In this document: positions 17,807-26,859 of the stretch, piece after piece
How positions within the stretch are numbered: position 1 is the first letter of the stretch
How the letters are laid out: every line of letters starts with the position of its first letter
Notes under the pieces: generated by a model
The model's input: only the letters and a program-made list of their open reading frames with translations
Told to the model about the DNA's origin: nothing
Databases searched by the model: none
NCBI RefSeq assembly: GCF_040100845.1
Contig: NZ_JAZHSH010000001.1
Location: 1,364,001 to 1,428,000, forward strand
DNA length: 64,000 nt
Source of the DNA: Chengkuizengella sp. SCS-71B
Lineage (GTDB): Bacteria > Bacillota > Bacilli > Paenibacillales > KCTC-33759
Direction of reading: 5' to 3'
Made by a program: the position numbers and the translations under genes

Positions 17807-18793
17807 TTACACAATCATTCTATTTTCAATATTACCATTTTTTTGATCTAGTTCTAACATGTGTTTAAATGATGCTATGGAGACTTCTACTTGATCATCT
17901 GTTGGTTGCTTTGTTGTTAACTTTTGAAGCATAAGTCCTGGATAACCAAGGTAACGTAATACCGGAACTTCACGTAATGAGTTTGTAAAACGTAAAACCT
18001 CATAGGAAACACCAATTACAAGAGGTAATAAAACAAGGCGTTGAATGACACGTCCCCATAATTCATTATATGGCCAGTATGAGTCATAAGGTACAAATAA
18101 GGCAAAAATGGAATAAATGATGACCCCTAAAATAACAGTAAATACCATAAAACTACTTCCACAACGATAGTGCAAAGTACTATACTTTTGAACATTTTTT
18201 ACTGTTAATTCCTCATTGTTTTCATAAGCACTAATGACTTTATGCTCTGCGCCATGATATTGAAACAACCTTTTAATGATTGGTGTAAAGGAAATAACAT
18301 ATATATAACCCAGCAGGAGCATCATTTTAATAATTCCCTCTATAAAAGTGTGTAAAACTTCATTTTCAGGAGCAATCCTTCCAAATAAACCAGCCTCAAT
18401 AAAAACAGGTAGCAATGTAAAAACAAATTTTCCAAAAAGAAAGGATAATACACCAACGACAGCAACACCAAGAATCATGGTTAAAGAGTTAGAAAGTCCT
18501 TTTTTCTTTTCTTTCTCTACTTCTTCTCCTTCTTCTTCGGCAAATACTTCAGCTGAAAAATTAAGATGAAGTGCCCCCTTGGCACTTGCTTCTACGATGC
18601 CTACCATTCCTCGCAATAACGGAATTTTTTTTAAAGTTTGTAGCCATTTTTTCTCTTGTTTAGGTACTGAGAAAAAGTCAATTTCCTTATTGCTTTGTCT
18701 ACGAACAGCTGTTACATTTACGGTTTTTCCAGCAAACATTACGCCTTCTATAACCGCTTGTCCTCCATATATCCCACGATTTTCTTGTGACAA
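17807..18793 (-). CDS. yqhQ: YqhQ-like DUF1385 membrane protein
   Basis: This 328-residue protein has the DUF1385 hallmark start YGGQAVIEGVMFAGKTVNV, then LLRGMVGIVEASAKGALHL. Several membrane segments, YHGAEHKVISAYENNEEL and TLHYRCGSSFMVFTVIL follow, with LREVPVLRYLGYPGLMLQKL near the end. The AEH and CG(T/S)xF motifs are conserved in the family, whose function is unknown; it is often found with efp, yqhT and spoIIIA, as here. A TTG at 18793 after AAGGGTGA gives the family's usual start. The longer frame from 18877 adds a stretch not expected of the family and without a good ribosome binding site. Confidence 0.92.
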   Translation of the reverse strand: MSQENRGIYGGQAVIEGVMFAGKTVNVTAVRRQSNKEIDFFSVPKQEKKWLQTLKKIPLLRGMVGIVEASAKGALHLNFSAEVFAEEEGEEVEKEKKKGLSNSLTMILGVAVVGVLSFLFGKFVFTLLPVFIEAGLFGRIAPENEVLHTFIEGIIKMMLLLGYIYVISFTPIIKRLFQYHGAEHKVISAYENNEELTVKNVQKYSTLHYRCGSSFMVFTVILGVIIYSIFALFVPYDSYWPYNELWGRVIQRLVLLPLVIGVSYEVLRFTNSLREVPVLRYLGYPGLMLQKLTTKQPTDDQVEVSIASFKHMLELDQKNGNIENRMIV

Positions 18794-19017
18794 AGAAGTC
18801 ACCCTTCCTTTTTTAAAATAAAAAATAAGAGGTTGTTCAAAAAATCCTCTTATGAAAAAACTGAAATTTTTGAACAAGCTTTAATAATATAGGTAATAAC
18901 CCTATTGTAGCGAATTATGAAATTTATTTCTACCATTCTTCTGTTAAAAATCTAAATAATGATAATTAATGATGGGAATAATTGTACCGAGGACTTAATA
19001 ATGAAAGGAATCGTAGC

Positions 19018-19515
19018 ATGAGTGCACAGAAAAAAAACAAGAAACGAACAAACCGTTTTTTATTTGCTTTAAACTTAGGTTTTTTTGCTGGATTGATATG
19101 GGGAGCAATACATAAAGGTTTCTATTATTTATCCTTCACTAAAATCACTTCTTCATTCTTAGCTGAACCATTTTTCAAACATGATTTTCTCAATACATGG
19201 TCTGGGTTTTTTATAGGGTGGTTGTTTTTTATTTTGTTTTCTATTTTTAGTTCATTTATATATACTTTTTTATTCAGTAAAGTGAAAGGTGCATGGTTAG
19301 GCCTAGTTTACGGACTGTTTTGGTGGGCAAATATATATTTGTGGATTGGTCCATTAACAGGAATGATGGAGTGGATTAATAAATTGGACTTGAATTCAAT
19401 CATAACAGGGGTGTGCTTCTTTTTATTGTGGGGCATTTTTATCGGGTATACCATTGCAATCGAATTTACAAATGAACAGAATAGAGAAGCGTTTAATCAT
19501 ATCAAAGAAAAGTAA
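19018..19515 (+). CDS. yqhR: YqhR-like conserved membrane protein
   Basis: This 165-residue protein with four predicted membrane segments is divergent from yqhQ. The basic N-terminus (SAQKKNKKRTNRFLFALNLG) and phrases such as GLIWGAIHKGFYYLSFTKI and VKGAWLGLVYGLFWW recall the YqhR family, which sits in the yqhQ-yqhR-aroQ-yqhT-efp order in many Bacillales. The ATG at 19018 follows AAAGGA by eight bases. The role is unknown. Position and hydrophobic pattern support the name; no motif with known activity is seen. Confidence 0.85.
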   Translation: MSAQKKNKKRTNRFLFALNLGFFAGLIWGAIHKGFYYLSFTKITSSFLAEPFFKHDFLNTWSGFFIGWLFFILFSIFSSFIYTFLFSKVKGAWLGLVYGLFWWANIYLWIGPLTGMMEWINKLDLNSIITGVCFFLLWGIFIGYTIAIEFTNEQNREAFNHIKEK

Positions 19516-19659
19516 TGGGATTGATTTTAGGATAATGTTCTAAAAAAAGTTCTCATAACCTAGAAATGTATGTTAAAATGAGGCGGATGAACTTGATTTT
19601 TTAATAAAAAGTTAAAGTTGATATACTCGAATTCATTTGTAAAGAAGGTGAATGTGAGT

Positions 19660-20103
19660 TTGAAAAAAATATTAATATTAAATGGACCAAATATCAATAT
19701 GCTTGGTATTCGAGAGCCTGGAGTTTATGGGTCACAATCGTTAGCTAATATTGAGGAAAATTTGAATGCTTTAGCAGAAGTTTTACTAGTGGAGTTGGTT
19801 TTTTTTCAGTCTAATCATGAAGGTGAAATTATAGATCAAATACATAAGGCCTTTGGAAACATGAATGGAATATTGATTAACCCAGCAGCCTTTACCCATT
19901 ATAGCTATGCAATTAGGGATGCAATTAGTGCAGTAAATATTCCTACCGTTGAAGTACATTTATCCAACATACATCAAAGGGAGTCCTTCAGACATCAATC
20001 AGTAATCGCTCCTGTAGTTATTGGTCAAATTTCAGGTTTTGGAGCTTATAGCTATGAATTAGGCTTAAGGGCTTTGCACAATAAATTAATTGAGAAAAGG
20101 TGA
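19660..20103 (+). CDS. aroQ: Type II 3-dehydroquinate dehydratase
   Basis: This 147-residue enzyme of the shikimate pathway converts 3-dehydroquinate to 3-dehydroshikimate. Family motifs are clear: [19 protein letters not shown] (active-site tyrosine in VYG), [48 protein letters not shown] with the catalytic histidine, and [11 protein letters not shown]. The TTG at 19660 follows AAGGTGA and gives the usual length; a longer start at 19618 is unlikely. The gene overlaps the ribosome binding region of the aminopeptidase gene, so the two are co-transcribed. Confidence 0.95.
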   Translation: MKKILILNGPNINMLGIREPGVYGSQSLANIEENLNALAEVLLVELVFFQSNHEGEIIDQIHKAFGNMNGILINPAAFTHYSYAIRDAISAVNIPTVEVHLSNIHQRESFRHQSVIAPVVIGQISGFGAYSYELGLRALHNKLIEKR

Positions 20104-20110
20104 GTTTGAA

Positions 20111-21187
20111 ATGGAAAAACTAAGAACCCAGAGGCTTAGAGAAAAATTAAGTGAGTTAGCACTAGACGGTATTTTGATTACAAACGAATATAATAGGAGA
20201 TATATGACTGGTTTCACAGGGTCCGCTGGTTATGTTTTAATTACAGCAGAACAAGCAATATTATTTTCAGATTTTAGATATAAAACTCAGGCCCCCGTAC
20301 AAGCAAAACATTTTGAATTTGTAGAGTTAGAGAGTCCCGTACCATTAAATACAATAAAATCAAAATTAGATGAATTTGGAATTCAGAAATTAGGCTTTGA
20401 ACAAAATGATGTGAACTTTGGATTTTATACAAAATTATCTCAAGCATTTGGAGATACTAAATTAGTTCCCACCGACTCCGTTGTGGAGATGTTAAGAGCA
20501 GAAAAGGACGACTCTGAATTAAAAATAATGCAGAAAGCAGCAGACATTGCAGATAATGCATTCTCACATATTATTAACTTTATTAAACCTGGATTATCTG
20601 AGAAAGATATCGCACTTGAGCTTGAAATTTTTATGAGAAAACAAGGTGCTCAGTCCTCATCCTTTGAAATAATAGTAGCTTCAGGAGAAAGGTCAGCCCT
20701 TCCTCATGGGATAGCTAGTGATCGAATTGTACAAAATAATGAATTTGTAAAACTAGACTTTGGAGCAATATATAATGGATATTGTTCAGACATTACAAGA
20801 ACTTTATTTGTAGGAACCCCAACAGATAAACATAAGGAGATTTATAATATTGTATTGGAAGCACAGATGAACGCATTAAACAATCTGAAAGCTGGAGTGA
20901 CGGGTAAACAAGGAGATGCTTTTGCTCGTGATGTTATTGCTAAGCACGGATATGCAGATCATTTTGGTCATGGTTTAGGTCATGCTTTAGGATTAGAGGT
21001 TCATGAATCACCTAGACTAAGTCCAATGGCTAATGATGTCATTAAACAGAATATGGTACTTACAGTAGAGCCAGGAATTTATATACCAGATTTTGGCGGA
21101 GTGCGAATTGAAGATGATGTTGTGATCACAGAGACAGGTATTCATAACTTAACACATGCTACTAAAGAATTTATTATTTTAAAGTAA
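20111..21187 (+). CDS. yqhT: Xaa-Pro aminopeptidase family protein (YqhT-like)
   Basis: This 358-residue M24-family metallopeptidase has a creatinase-like N-terminal domain (DGILITNEYNRRYMTGFTGS) and a pita-bread catalytic domain with all five metal ligands identifiable. These are D in KLDFGAIYNGYCSD (two aspartates), H in GHGLGHALGLEVHESP, E in TVEPGIYIPDFGG and E in VRIEDDVVIT. It cleaves N-terminal residues preceding proline in peptides. The start at 20111 follows AAAGGTGAG. It lies between aroQ and efp as in B. subtilis. Confidence 0.94.
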   Translation: MEKLRTQRLREKLSELALDGILITNEYNRRYMTGFTGSAGYVLITAEQAILFSDFRYKTQAPVQAKHFEFVELESPVPLNTIKSKLDEFGIQKLGFEQNDVNFGFYTKLSQAFGDTKLVPTDSVVEMLRAEKDDSELKIMQKAADIADNAFSHIINFIKPGLSEKDIALELEIFMRKQGAQSSSFEIIVASGERSALPHGIASDRIVQNNEFVKLDFGAIYNGYCSDITRTLFVGTPTDKHKEIYNIVLEAQMNALNNLKAGVTGKQGDAFARDVIAKHGYADHFGHGLGHALGLEVHESPRLSPMANDVIKQNMVLTVEPGIYIPDFGGVRIEDDVVITETGIHNLTHATKEFIILK

Positions 21188-21231
21188 CATTCATAATTAA
21201 ACATTAGTAATTTTCAGGAGGGAAATATTGT

Positions 21232-21789
21232 ATGGTATCAGTAAATGATTTTAAGACAGGATTAACTATTGAAGTAGATGGAGATATATTCTCCGTATTA
21301 GAATTCCAGCATGTTAAACCAGGTAAAGGAGCAGCGTTTGTTCGTTCAAAATTAAGAAATTTACGCAACGGGAACATTGCTGAGAAAACATTCCGTGGTG
21401 GGGAAAATGTGAATCGTGCTCATGTTGAAACTAAAGAAATGCAATATTTATACGCAAGCGGTGATGAGTATACATTTATGGATTTAGAAACCTATGATCA
21501 ATTTACCTTGAATGAAGATCAATTAGAATGGGAATTAAATTTTCTTTTGGAAAATGCAAATGTGAAAATCATAAGTTATCAAGGGGAAATTTTAGGGATT
21601 AATTTACCTAATACAGTAGATCTTAAAGTTGTTGAAACTGAACCTGGTATTAAAGGGAATACAGCAACAGGAGCAACGAAAAATGCTAAGCTTGAAACAG
21701 GGTTAAATGTACAGGTGCCATTGTTTATCAATGAAGATGATACTTTAGTTATTAATACAACAGATGGTAAATACGTCTCTCGTGCCTAA
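21232..21789 (+). CDS. efp: Elongation factor P
   Basis: This 185-residue protein relieves ribosome stalling at proline stretches. It has the three-domain EF-P layout: [20 protein letters not shown], the modification-loop region [20 protein letters not shown] (lysine at the loop tip near residue 32), [14 protein letters not shown], and the C-terminal signature [17 protein letters not shown]. The length is exactly that of the family. The start has GGAGGG. It belongs to the aroQ-yqhT-efp run and has no obvious terminator before the aspartate kinase gene. Confidence 0.97.
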   Translation: MVSVNDFKTGLTIEVDGDIFSVLEFQHVKPGKGAAFVRSKLRNLRNGNIAEKTFRGGENVNRAHVETKEMQYLYASGDEYTFMDLETYDQFTLNEDQLEWELNFLLENANVKIISYQGEILGINLPNTVDLKVVETEPGIKGNTATGATKNAKLETGLNVQVPLFINEDDTLVINTTDGKYVSRA

Positions 21790-21832
21790 TCATAACCTTA
21801 GTTAAGACAACCATGGGAAAGGAGTGCCAGAT

Positions 21833-23086
21833 TTGTCTTTAGTTGTAATGAAGTTTGGTGGAAGTTCTGTAGGAAGCGCTGAACGTATTAAAAAGGTTGC
21901 AGAACGGATTATAGAGAAAAAACGAGAAGGCCATCAGTGTGTTGTTGTAGTATCTGCAATGGGTGACACTACAGATGAACTAGTAGATTTATGCAACCAA
22001 TTGACCGATCATCCACCTGCACGTGAGATGGATATGTTATTATCCACAGGTGAGCAGGTCTCTATGTCATTGCTGTCTATGTCCATTCAGCATATGGGTT
22101 ATAGAGCAATTTCATTAACGGGATGGCAAAGTGGAATGACTACAGATTGTAATCATGGAAATGCCAAAATAGTCAATATTAAACCAAACAGAATCTATAA
22201 AGCGCTAGAGGAAGAAAAGATTGTTATTATAGCTGGATTCCAAGGGTTATCTGAAGAAGGTGAAATTTCAACACTTGGAAGAGGTGGTTCAGATACAACT
22301 GCTGTCGCTTTAGCGGCTGCAATAAATGCAGACCTTTGTGAGATTTATACAGACGTAGATGGAGTTTATTCTACTGATCCTCGTATTGTAAGGGTTGCTC
22401 AAAAACTTGATGAAATTTCTTATGAAGAAATGCTAGAATTGGCGCAACTCGGAGCAGCAGTTCTTCATCCAAGAGCTGTTGAATATGCTAAAAATTATAA
22501 TGTTCCTTTAGTTGTACGTTCAAGTTTTAGTCATAGAGAAGGAACATTGGTTATGGAGGGTAACGCAGTGGAAAAAAGTATGGTCGTTCGTGGTATTGCA
22601 TATGACAAGAATGTTGCTAGAATCAGTGTTTTGGAAGTTGAGGATATTCCGGGGATATTAGCAACTGTATTTGGTGCATTAGCAGATGCGGGAATCGACG
22701 TCGATATTATTGTACAGAGTGGAGTTCGAAATGGTGCTGCTGATTTTTCATTCAGTATTGCCAATACAGATGTGGAAAAAGCTATGGTTGTAATGGAAGA
22801 ATTGAGATCTACAGTTACGTTTAGAGAAGTAACTTATGAAACTGACCTTGTGAAAGTATCCATTGTTGGAGCTGGGATGGTGAGTAATCCAGGTGTAGCT
22901 GCAAAAATGTTCAGAGTGATTTCTCAACAAGAAGTGAGCATAAAATTAGTTAGTACTTCTGAGATAAAAACCTCTTGTGTAATTGATCGGGATAAATTAA
23001 CAGAAGTGATTTTAGCATTGCATACAGCATACGGCTTAGATGCAAATCAACAAGCATTTGTGGGCGGACCTAAAGAGCGAAGATAG
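21833..23086 (+). CDS. lysC: Aspartate kinase
   Basis: This 417-residue enzyme phosphorylates aspartate, the first step toward lysine, diaminopimelate, threonine and methionine. The catalytic domain shows VMKFGGSSVGS, a TGEQVSMSLLSMSI segment, GRGGSDTTAVALAAAI and DVDGVYSTDPRIV. Two ACT domains follow (about 270-330 and 345-405: VEDIPGILATVFGALADAGI and VGAGMVSNPGVAAKMF). The TTG at 21833 follows AAAGGAG. Whether it is the DAP-inhibited (DapG) or lysine-inhibited (LysC) isozyme cannot be told; proximity to sporulation genes might favour DapG. A palindromic repeat lies just after the stop. Confidence 0.93.
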   Translation: MSLVVMKFGGSSVGSAERIKKVAERIIEKKREGHQCVVVVSAMGDTTDELVDLCNQLTDHPPAREMDMLLSTGEQVSMSLLSMSIQHMGYRAISLTGWQSGMTTDCNHGNAKIVNIKPNRIYKALEEEKIVIIAGFQGLSEEGEISTLGRGGSDTTAVALAAAINADLCEIYTDVDGVYSTDPRIVRVAQKLDEISYEEMLELAQLGAAVLHPRAVEYAKNYNVPLVVRSSFSHREGTLVMEGNAVEKSMVVRGIAYDKNVARISVLEVEDIPGILATVFGALADAGIDVDIIVQSGVRNGAADFSFSIANTDVEKAMVVMEELRSTVTFREVTYETDLVKVSIVGAGMVSNPGVAAKMFRVISQQEVSIKLVSTSEIKTSCVIDRDKLTEVILALHTAYGLDANQQAFVGGPKERR

Positions 23087-23092
23087 ATATAA

Positions 23093-23150
23093 CACCCCAA
23101 AAAGTGAAGTGAAGCTATGTAGCGTAATCCTATTACTTTTCGGGGACCCC
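23093..23150. repeat. Palindromic repeat, copy A
   Basis: This is a 58-base element with arms CCCCAAAAAGTGA and TTACTTTTCGGGG, ending ACCCC. A 35-base core (23116-23150, from TATGTAGCG to GGGGACCCC) is identical to copy B at 30557-30614. It lies between the converging lysC and DUF441 genes. It looks like a small REP/MITE-type element; terminator activity on the minus strand is possible. Confidence 0.85.
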
Positions 23151-23173
23151 GGCATCCAATTATTTAAAAGAAT

Positions 23174-23644
23174 TTAGTTGAAGATGTCAAATAAATAGTT
23201 AGTCATTTTAATCAACAAAGCGGTAATACCAGCAGCCATTAATGGCCCTACGGGTATTCCTTTTAAAAATATAATTCCAAAAATAGAACCGATAACTAGA
23301 CCTACAATTATTTGTGGGTCTAATTTCAATAGTTCCAAACCCCTGCCATTCATATGAGTGGCGATAGCCCCCCCTACTAGAGCAATGATTCCAGGCCAAG
23401 AGGTAAATATGGATAAAATCTCTTTATATGTAATTTTATTGTTCGCAAAGGGAACTAAGACAGCCATTGTTAAAAATAACAAACCAAATTCCAAACCTCT
23501 TCGTTCAATGGCTGGAAGATATCTCTCTAAACTAATCAATTTAATAATTAATAACAAACAAGCAGCGATCGTGATAATATGAGATCTACCTACTAAACCA
23601 ATCAAAATGAGTATCACTAAAAGAACATCACCGTTCATAGCCAT
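23174..23644 (-). CDS. ytwI: DUF441 membrane protein (YtwI-like)
   Basis: This 156-residue polytopic protein contains [59 protein letters not shown] and [18 protein letters not shown]. These fit the DUF441/UPF0756 family, including B. subtilis YtwI. It has four to five membrane spans and an unknown role. The ATG at 23644 (or 23638) follows AGGGG. It converges on aspartate kinase and is followed upstream on the same strand by comB; whether it is co-transcribed with comAB is unclear, since about 100 bases separate them. Confidence 0.88.
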   Translation of the reverse strand: MAMNGDVLLVILILIGLVGRSHIITIAACLLLIIKLISLERYLPAIERRGLEFGLLFLTMAVLVPFANNKITYKEILSIFTSWPGIIALVGGAIATHMNGRGLELLKLDPQIIVGLVIGSIFGIIFLKGIPVGPLMAAGITALLIKMTNYLFDIFN

Positions 23645-23743
23645 ATTTACCCCTATTCACAAAGACAAGTTCCTGGACGAACTAAACGTTGACGTCCAAT
23701 ACGCACTATTAATGTATGAACAGCTTGTTTCTTTTAGAACAAA

Positions 23744-24454
23744 TCACATAGACACCATAATGTTGTCACGTAAAATTGGAACAATTGAATATTCATTTTG
23801 CTTTGTGCAAAAAATGACATCTTCTGTGAATCCCATCTTACTTAATTTCTTTCCATTACTACAATGTAATATAGTATGCTGCAACTCATTTTCAGCTTGT
23901 AAAAAGCTTAAATACATAGCCTTACTGAAGTCGTTAAGATGTATCCCTTCCTCTTGAAGTTTTTTGAGTTCATGGATGATGAGACCAGCACATAGTCCAT
24001 CCTCTAATGAATATTGATCTTGTGTTCCTGCACATAACATAACGATATCTCTTTTTAAATGAAAGGCTTCTTTAGCACAATTAGATGCATTTAATATCGT
24101 TCCTGCAATGACATGAGCTGCTTTATGTGATTTTTGAATCGCACGAGTTCCGTTCGAAGTAGTCATAATTATTCGTTTTCCTTGTAGATCATGATTTAAA
24201 AACTCTAAGGGTGAATTCCCTAAATCAAATCCAGATATCTTTTTGCAATACCGTTCACCACTAAGTAAATCATTTTTTGTCTCATAACTTTTAGCATCTT
24301 TTACCGTTTCTACAGGTATGACGCCATCACTCCCGCATTCAAGTGCTGTAACAATAGAGCTAGTAGCTCTTAGAACATCAATCACAATTACTGTTTTATT
24401 AATAAAGCTATCTGATCTTGCTTCGTTTACATTTGGCACAACCTCAATTTGCAT
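23744..24454 (-). CDS. comB: 2-phosphosulfolactate phosphatase (ComB)
   Basis: This 236-residue enzyme removes phosphate from 2-phosphosulfolactate to give sulfolactate. It has the family phrases VIVIDVLRATSSIVTALECG, GERYCKKISGFDLGNSP, IIMTTSNGTRAI and CAGTQDQYSLEDGLCAGLI. The aspartates in IDVLRAT and YSLED are the likely magnesium ligands. ComB was first described in methanogen coenzyme M synthesis; Bacillales use ComA and ComB (YitC/YitD) to make sulfolactate, a major solute of spores. It follows comA by 47 bases on the same strand, under the sigma-E-like promoter at 25326-25354. Confidence 0.93.
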   Translation of the reverse strand: MQIEVVPNVNEARSDSFINKTVIVIDVLRATSSIVTALECGSDGVIPVETVKDAKSYETKNDLLSGERYCKKISGFDLGNSPLEFLNHDLQGKRIIMTTSNGTRAIQKSHKAAHVIAGTILNASNCAKEAFHLKRDIVMLCAGTQDQYSLEDGLCAGLIIHELKKLQEEGIHLNDFSKAMYLSFLQAENELQHTILHCSNGKKLSKMGFTEDVIFCTKQNEYSIVPILRDNIMVSM

Positions 24455-24501
24455 GATTTATCACCTCCAAAATGGTCTTGAAAGTAGAATTTAAACGATC
24501 T

Positions 24502-25302
24502 CTATTTATGTGCTAGATGGAAAGTGTCTGATCGTAAACCTCTACGGATAGACTCAAGAGCAAAAACTTCCTCAGGTGAAATATTTCCTAAGTTGGCTTT
24601 TGGGCCTAAGTTATTAATGAAAAAGATCTGCTGAGATTTTAAAGGAGCTTCCCACATGATCTTCTCTGGATAAGAGACACTGTTTATAATTTGCAGGAAA
24701 TCATCCTTATTACATTTTCCATACTCGTCAAAAACCCCCACTTCAACACCGGATTCTCTTCCCTCTATCGTGACTAAACTCGCTCCTTTATCTAGATCTT
24801 GATGGACCGTATGAATAAGTTTATTTAAATTAAGTTTCATTCCTTTCTTTTTTTTCCCATATTCCGTAAATACATTTAAACCTTCTTCAAGTCCGAATTT
24901 TATTAAATCATCTCTATACTGTCGACTTAATTCTATGGTTCCATCAGAAACTTCAATTCCATTAAATCCTAGATCCTTTATCATTTTAAAATATGAGTTA
25001 ACACAATTTTGGCTAATGGCAACTTCTAAAAATGTTCCCCCAGGTGTGATGGTAATATTATGTTTTTTTGCTAGTCCAATTTTATTTTCTAAAACTTGTT
25101 TGGGGTACAAAGGAGAGGTTCCAAATCCAAGTTTAATAATATCTATATATTCAGAAGTAGTATTTAAAAAATCTTCAAAAGCATACAGACCCATTCCTTT
25201 ATCAATCACCATGGTGATCCCAGTAATCCTAGGTTTATGTGTTCTTTCCCCAATGGGATCCATTAGTTTTTGCTCCCAATTAATATCAGAGACGATACGC
25301 AT
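24502..25302 (-). CDS. comA: Phosphosulfolactate synthase (ComA)
   Basis: This 266-residue enzyme adds sulfite to phosphoenolpyruvate to make (2R)-phosphosulfolactate. Family motifs are GITMVIDKGMGLYAFEDFL, YIDIIKLGFGTSPLYP, ITITPGGTFLEVAISQN, GFNGIEVSDGTIEL, VTIEGRESG and WEAPLKSQQIFFINNLG. The start at 25302 follows GGTGAGGAG; a longer frame from 25356 lacks a site and would pass through the promoter. With comB it forms a two-gene sulfolactate operon next to the spoIIIA locus, consistent with mother-cell expression. The gene name here is the sulfonate enzyme, not the competence regulator. Confidence 0.93.
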   Translation of the reverse strand: MRIVSDINWEQKLMDPIGERTHKPRITGITMVIDKGMGLYAFEDFLNTTSEYIDIIKLGFGTSPLYPKQVLENKIGLAKKHNITITPGGTFLEVAISQNCVNSYFKMIKDLGFNGIEVSDGTIELSRQYRDDLIKFGLEEGLNVFTEYGKKKKGMKLNLNKLIHTVHQDLDKGASLVTIEGRESGVEVGVFDEYGKCNKDDFLQIINSVSYPEKIMWEAPLKSQQIFFINNLGPKANLGNISPEEVFALESIRRGLRSDTFHLAHK

Positions 25303-25325
25303 GTCAATTCTCCTCACCGTATATA

Positions 25326-25354
25326 AATGTATGTGCTCTGTGAGCAATATATGC
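25326..25354 (-). promoter_or_regulatory. Sigma-E-like promoter of comAB
   Basis: Reading the minus strand, GCATATAT (25354-25347) is followed after 13 bases by CATACATT (25333-25326). The -10 matches the sigma-E consensus CATACAnT exactly and the -35 (GkCATATT) closely. The position is 24 bases before the comA start. Confidence 0.8.
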
Positions 25355-25513
25355 AAAAATCTATAGTGATGTGCCCATTTGAATTTTCAATTTTTGAGAG
25401 ATTCACTTTAGTGATCTAAAAATAAAATATAAGCATATAAATATAGTACAAGCTTACTGATAATTTTATTTGTAGTGACTGGCTCTTATTCGTTCCACTT
25501 TGATAAGGGTTGG

Positions 25514-25798
25514 ATGATGGGGGGAAAGCAAGCCTTGAATAAGTTTGTATTGAGTATGGTTATATTACGGTTATTATCTGGAAGCATAGAGATTATTGCA
25601 GCATTTATTATGTTCCGATTAAACCAAATAGAAAAAGCTTTGATAGTTAATACAGGTCTTGCATTAGTGGGACCTATAATTTTGATTACAACAACCTCTA
25701 TTGGACTTCTTGGCATTGCTGATAAGTTATCGGTTAGTAAGTTATGCTGGATCTTCATCGGTGTGAGCTGTATTTTTATTGGCATTGTTAAAAAGTAA
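25514..25798 (+). CDS. yqhV: YqhV-like DUF2619 membrane protein
   Basis: This protein of about 94 residues (from the ATG at 25514) has three hydrophobic segments. The stretch MVILRLLSGSIEIIAAFIMF, then RLNQIEKALIVNTGLALVGP and GLLGIADKLS, matches the YqhV family (DUF2619), whose gene sits immediately upstream of spoIIIAA in B. subtilis, as here. The exact start is uncertain: the ATG at 25514 or 25517 follows AAGGG, a TTG at 25535 follows GGGGGGA, and a longer GTG start at 25475 is possible. The function is unknown. Confidence 0.85.
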   Translation: MMGGKQALNKFVLSMVILRLLSGSIEIIAAFIMFRLNQIEKALIVNTGLALVGPIILITTTSIGLLGIADKLSVSKLCWIFIGVSCIFIGIVKK

Positions 25799-25806
25799 AG
25801 ATATCT

Positions 25807-25835
25807 GTCATATTTAGCGTGTCCTAGCATACATA
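25807..25835 (+). promoter_or_regulatory. Sigma-E-like promoter of the spoIIIA operon
   Basis: GTCATATT (25807-25814) matches the sigma-E -35. After 13 bases, CATACATA (25828-25835) matches seven of eight -10 positions. It lies 36 bases before the spoIIIAA start and agrees with the known sigma-E control of spoIIIA in B. subtilis. Confidence 0.85.
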
Positions 25836-25871
25836 TGTTGTAAAGTTATGGACAACTTGGAGGGCGAAGCC

Positions 25872-26858
25872 ATGTTACAATCCATTATTCATATGCTGCC
25901 TGACACCTTGCGAAATATCATCAAACAATTACCAAGTTCAATTTCTCAAAATATAGAAGAGATTCGCATTAGAGAGAATCGACCATTAGAGATAGGTTAT
26001 TCCGGTACTTATAGCTTTATTTCGAAACAAGGAAGAATGCTGAATACACCAAAGGAGGCCTATTTGCCCACACATCAGGATATTATTAGACTTTTAAATA
26101 TTGTAACGAATCATTCCATGTATACAATCGAAGAAGAGTTAAAAAGAGGGTTCATCACTGTAAAAGGTGGCCATCGGATAGGGTTATCTGGACGTACGGT
26201 TTTGGAACATGGTTCTGTGAAACAAATTCGTGATGTCAGCAGTTTTAATATCCGTATTGCTAGAGAAGTGATAGGAGTAGGCAGGCAAGTACTCCCTTTC
26301 ATTATGGATATTCCAAGGAAAACAGTTCACCATACTTTAATCATATCACCTCCTCAATTAGGGAAAACAACTCTTTTAAGGGATTTATCCCGAATGATTA
26401 GTTATGGGAGTTGGGAAAATCAATCCTCTTGGATGGGGTTAAAAGTAGGCATTGTAGATGAACGTTCAGAAATTGCAGCCTGTTACAAAGGAGTTCCTTA
26501 TTTTGATGTGGGTCCAAGAACGGATGTTTTAGATAGCTGTCCTAAAGCAGAGGGTATGATGATGTTAATTAGATCAATGTCGCCAGAAGTTCTCATTGTT
26601 GATGAGATTGGAAGAGAGGAAGATGTGAAAGCCGTTCATGAGGCAGTTCACGCCGGAATTCGAGTCATAACAACATCACATGCATTAAACTTCGAAGATA
26701 TAAAAAACAGACCTGTTTTAAAACATCTTTGTGCGCAAGGTATATTTTCAAGATATGTAGTGTTAAGTAGGAGACGCGGAATAGGAACAGTAGAAGCTAT
26801 CTTAGATCATCATGGGAATCAGCTCAACCAAAAAACGATAGAAAAAGTGAGAGGTTAG
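25872..26858 (+). CDS. spoIIIAA: Stage III sporulation ATPase SpoIIIAA
   Basis: This 328-residue soluble ATPase drives the SpoIIIA-SpoIIQ channel between mother cell and forespore. It has a family N-terminus (IEEIRIRENRPLEI, then EEELKRGFITVKGGHRIGL), Walker A SPPQLGKTTLLRD near residue 163, VGIVDERSEIAAC, and Walker B VLIVDEIGREEDV. It is a secretion-ATPase relative. The ATG at 25872 follows GGAGGGCGA; an earlier frame start at 25848 has no site. It is the first of eight consecutive spoIIIA genes. Confidence 0.96.
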   Translation: MLQSIIHMLPDTLRNIIKQLPSSISQNIEEIRIRENRPLEIGYSGTYSFISKQGRMLNTPKEAYLPTHQDIIRLLNIVTNHSMYTIEEELKRGFITVKGGHRIGLSGRTVLEHGSVKQIRDVSSFNIRIAREVIGVGRQVLPFIMDIPRKTVHHTLIISPPQLGKTTLLRDLSRMISYGSWENQSSWMGLKVGIVDERSEIAACYKGVPYFDVGPRTDVLDSCPKAEGMMMLIRSMSPEVLIVDEIGREEDVKAVHEAVHAGIRVITTSHALNFEDIKNRPVLKHLCAQGIFSRYVVLSRRRGIGTVEAILDHHGNQLNQKTIEKVRG

Positions 26859-26859
26859 T

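Noticed and set aside
18348-18821. Plus-strand frames opposite yqhQ
   Set aside because: YqhQ on the minus strand has the DUF1385 motifs; the plus frames lack ribosome sites.
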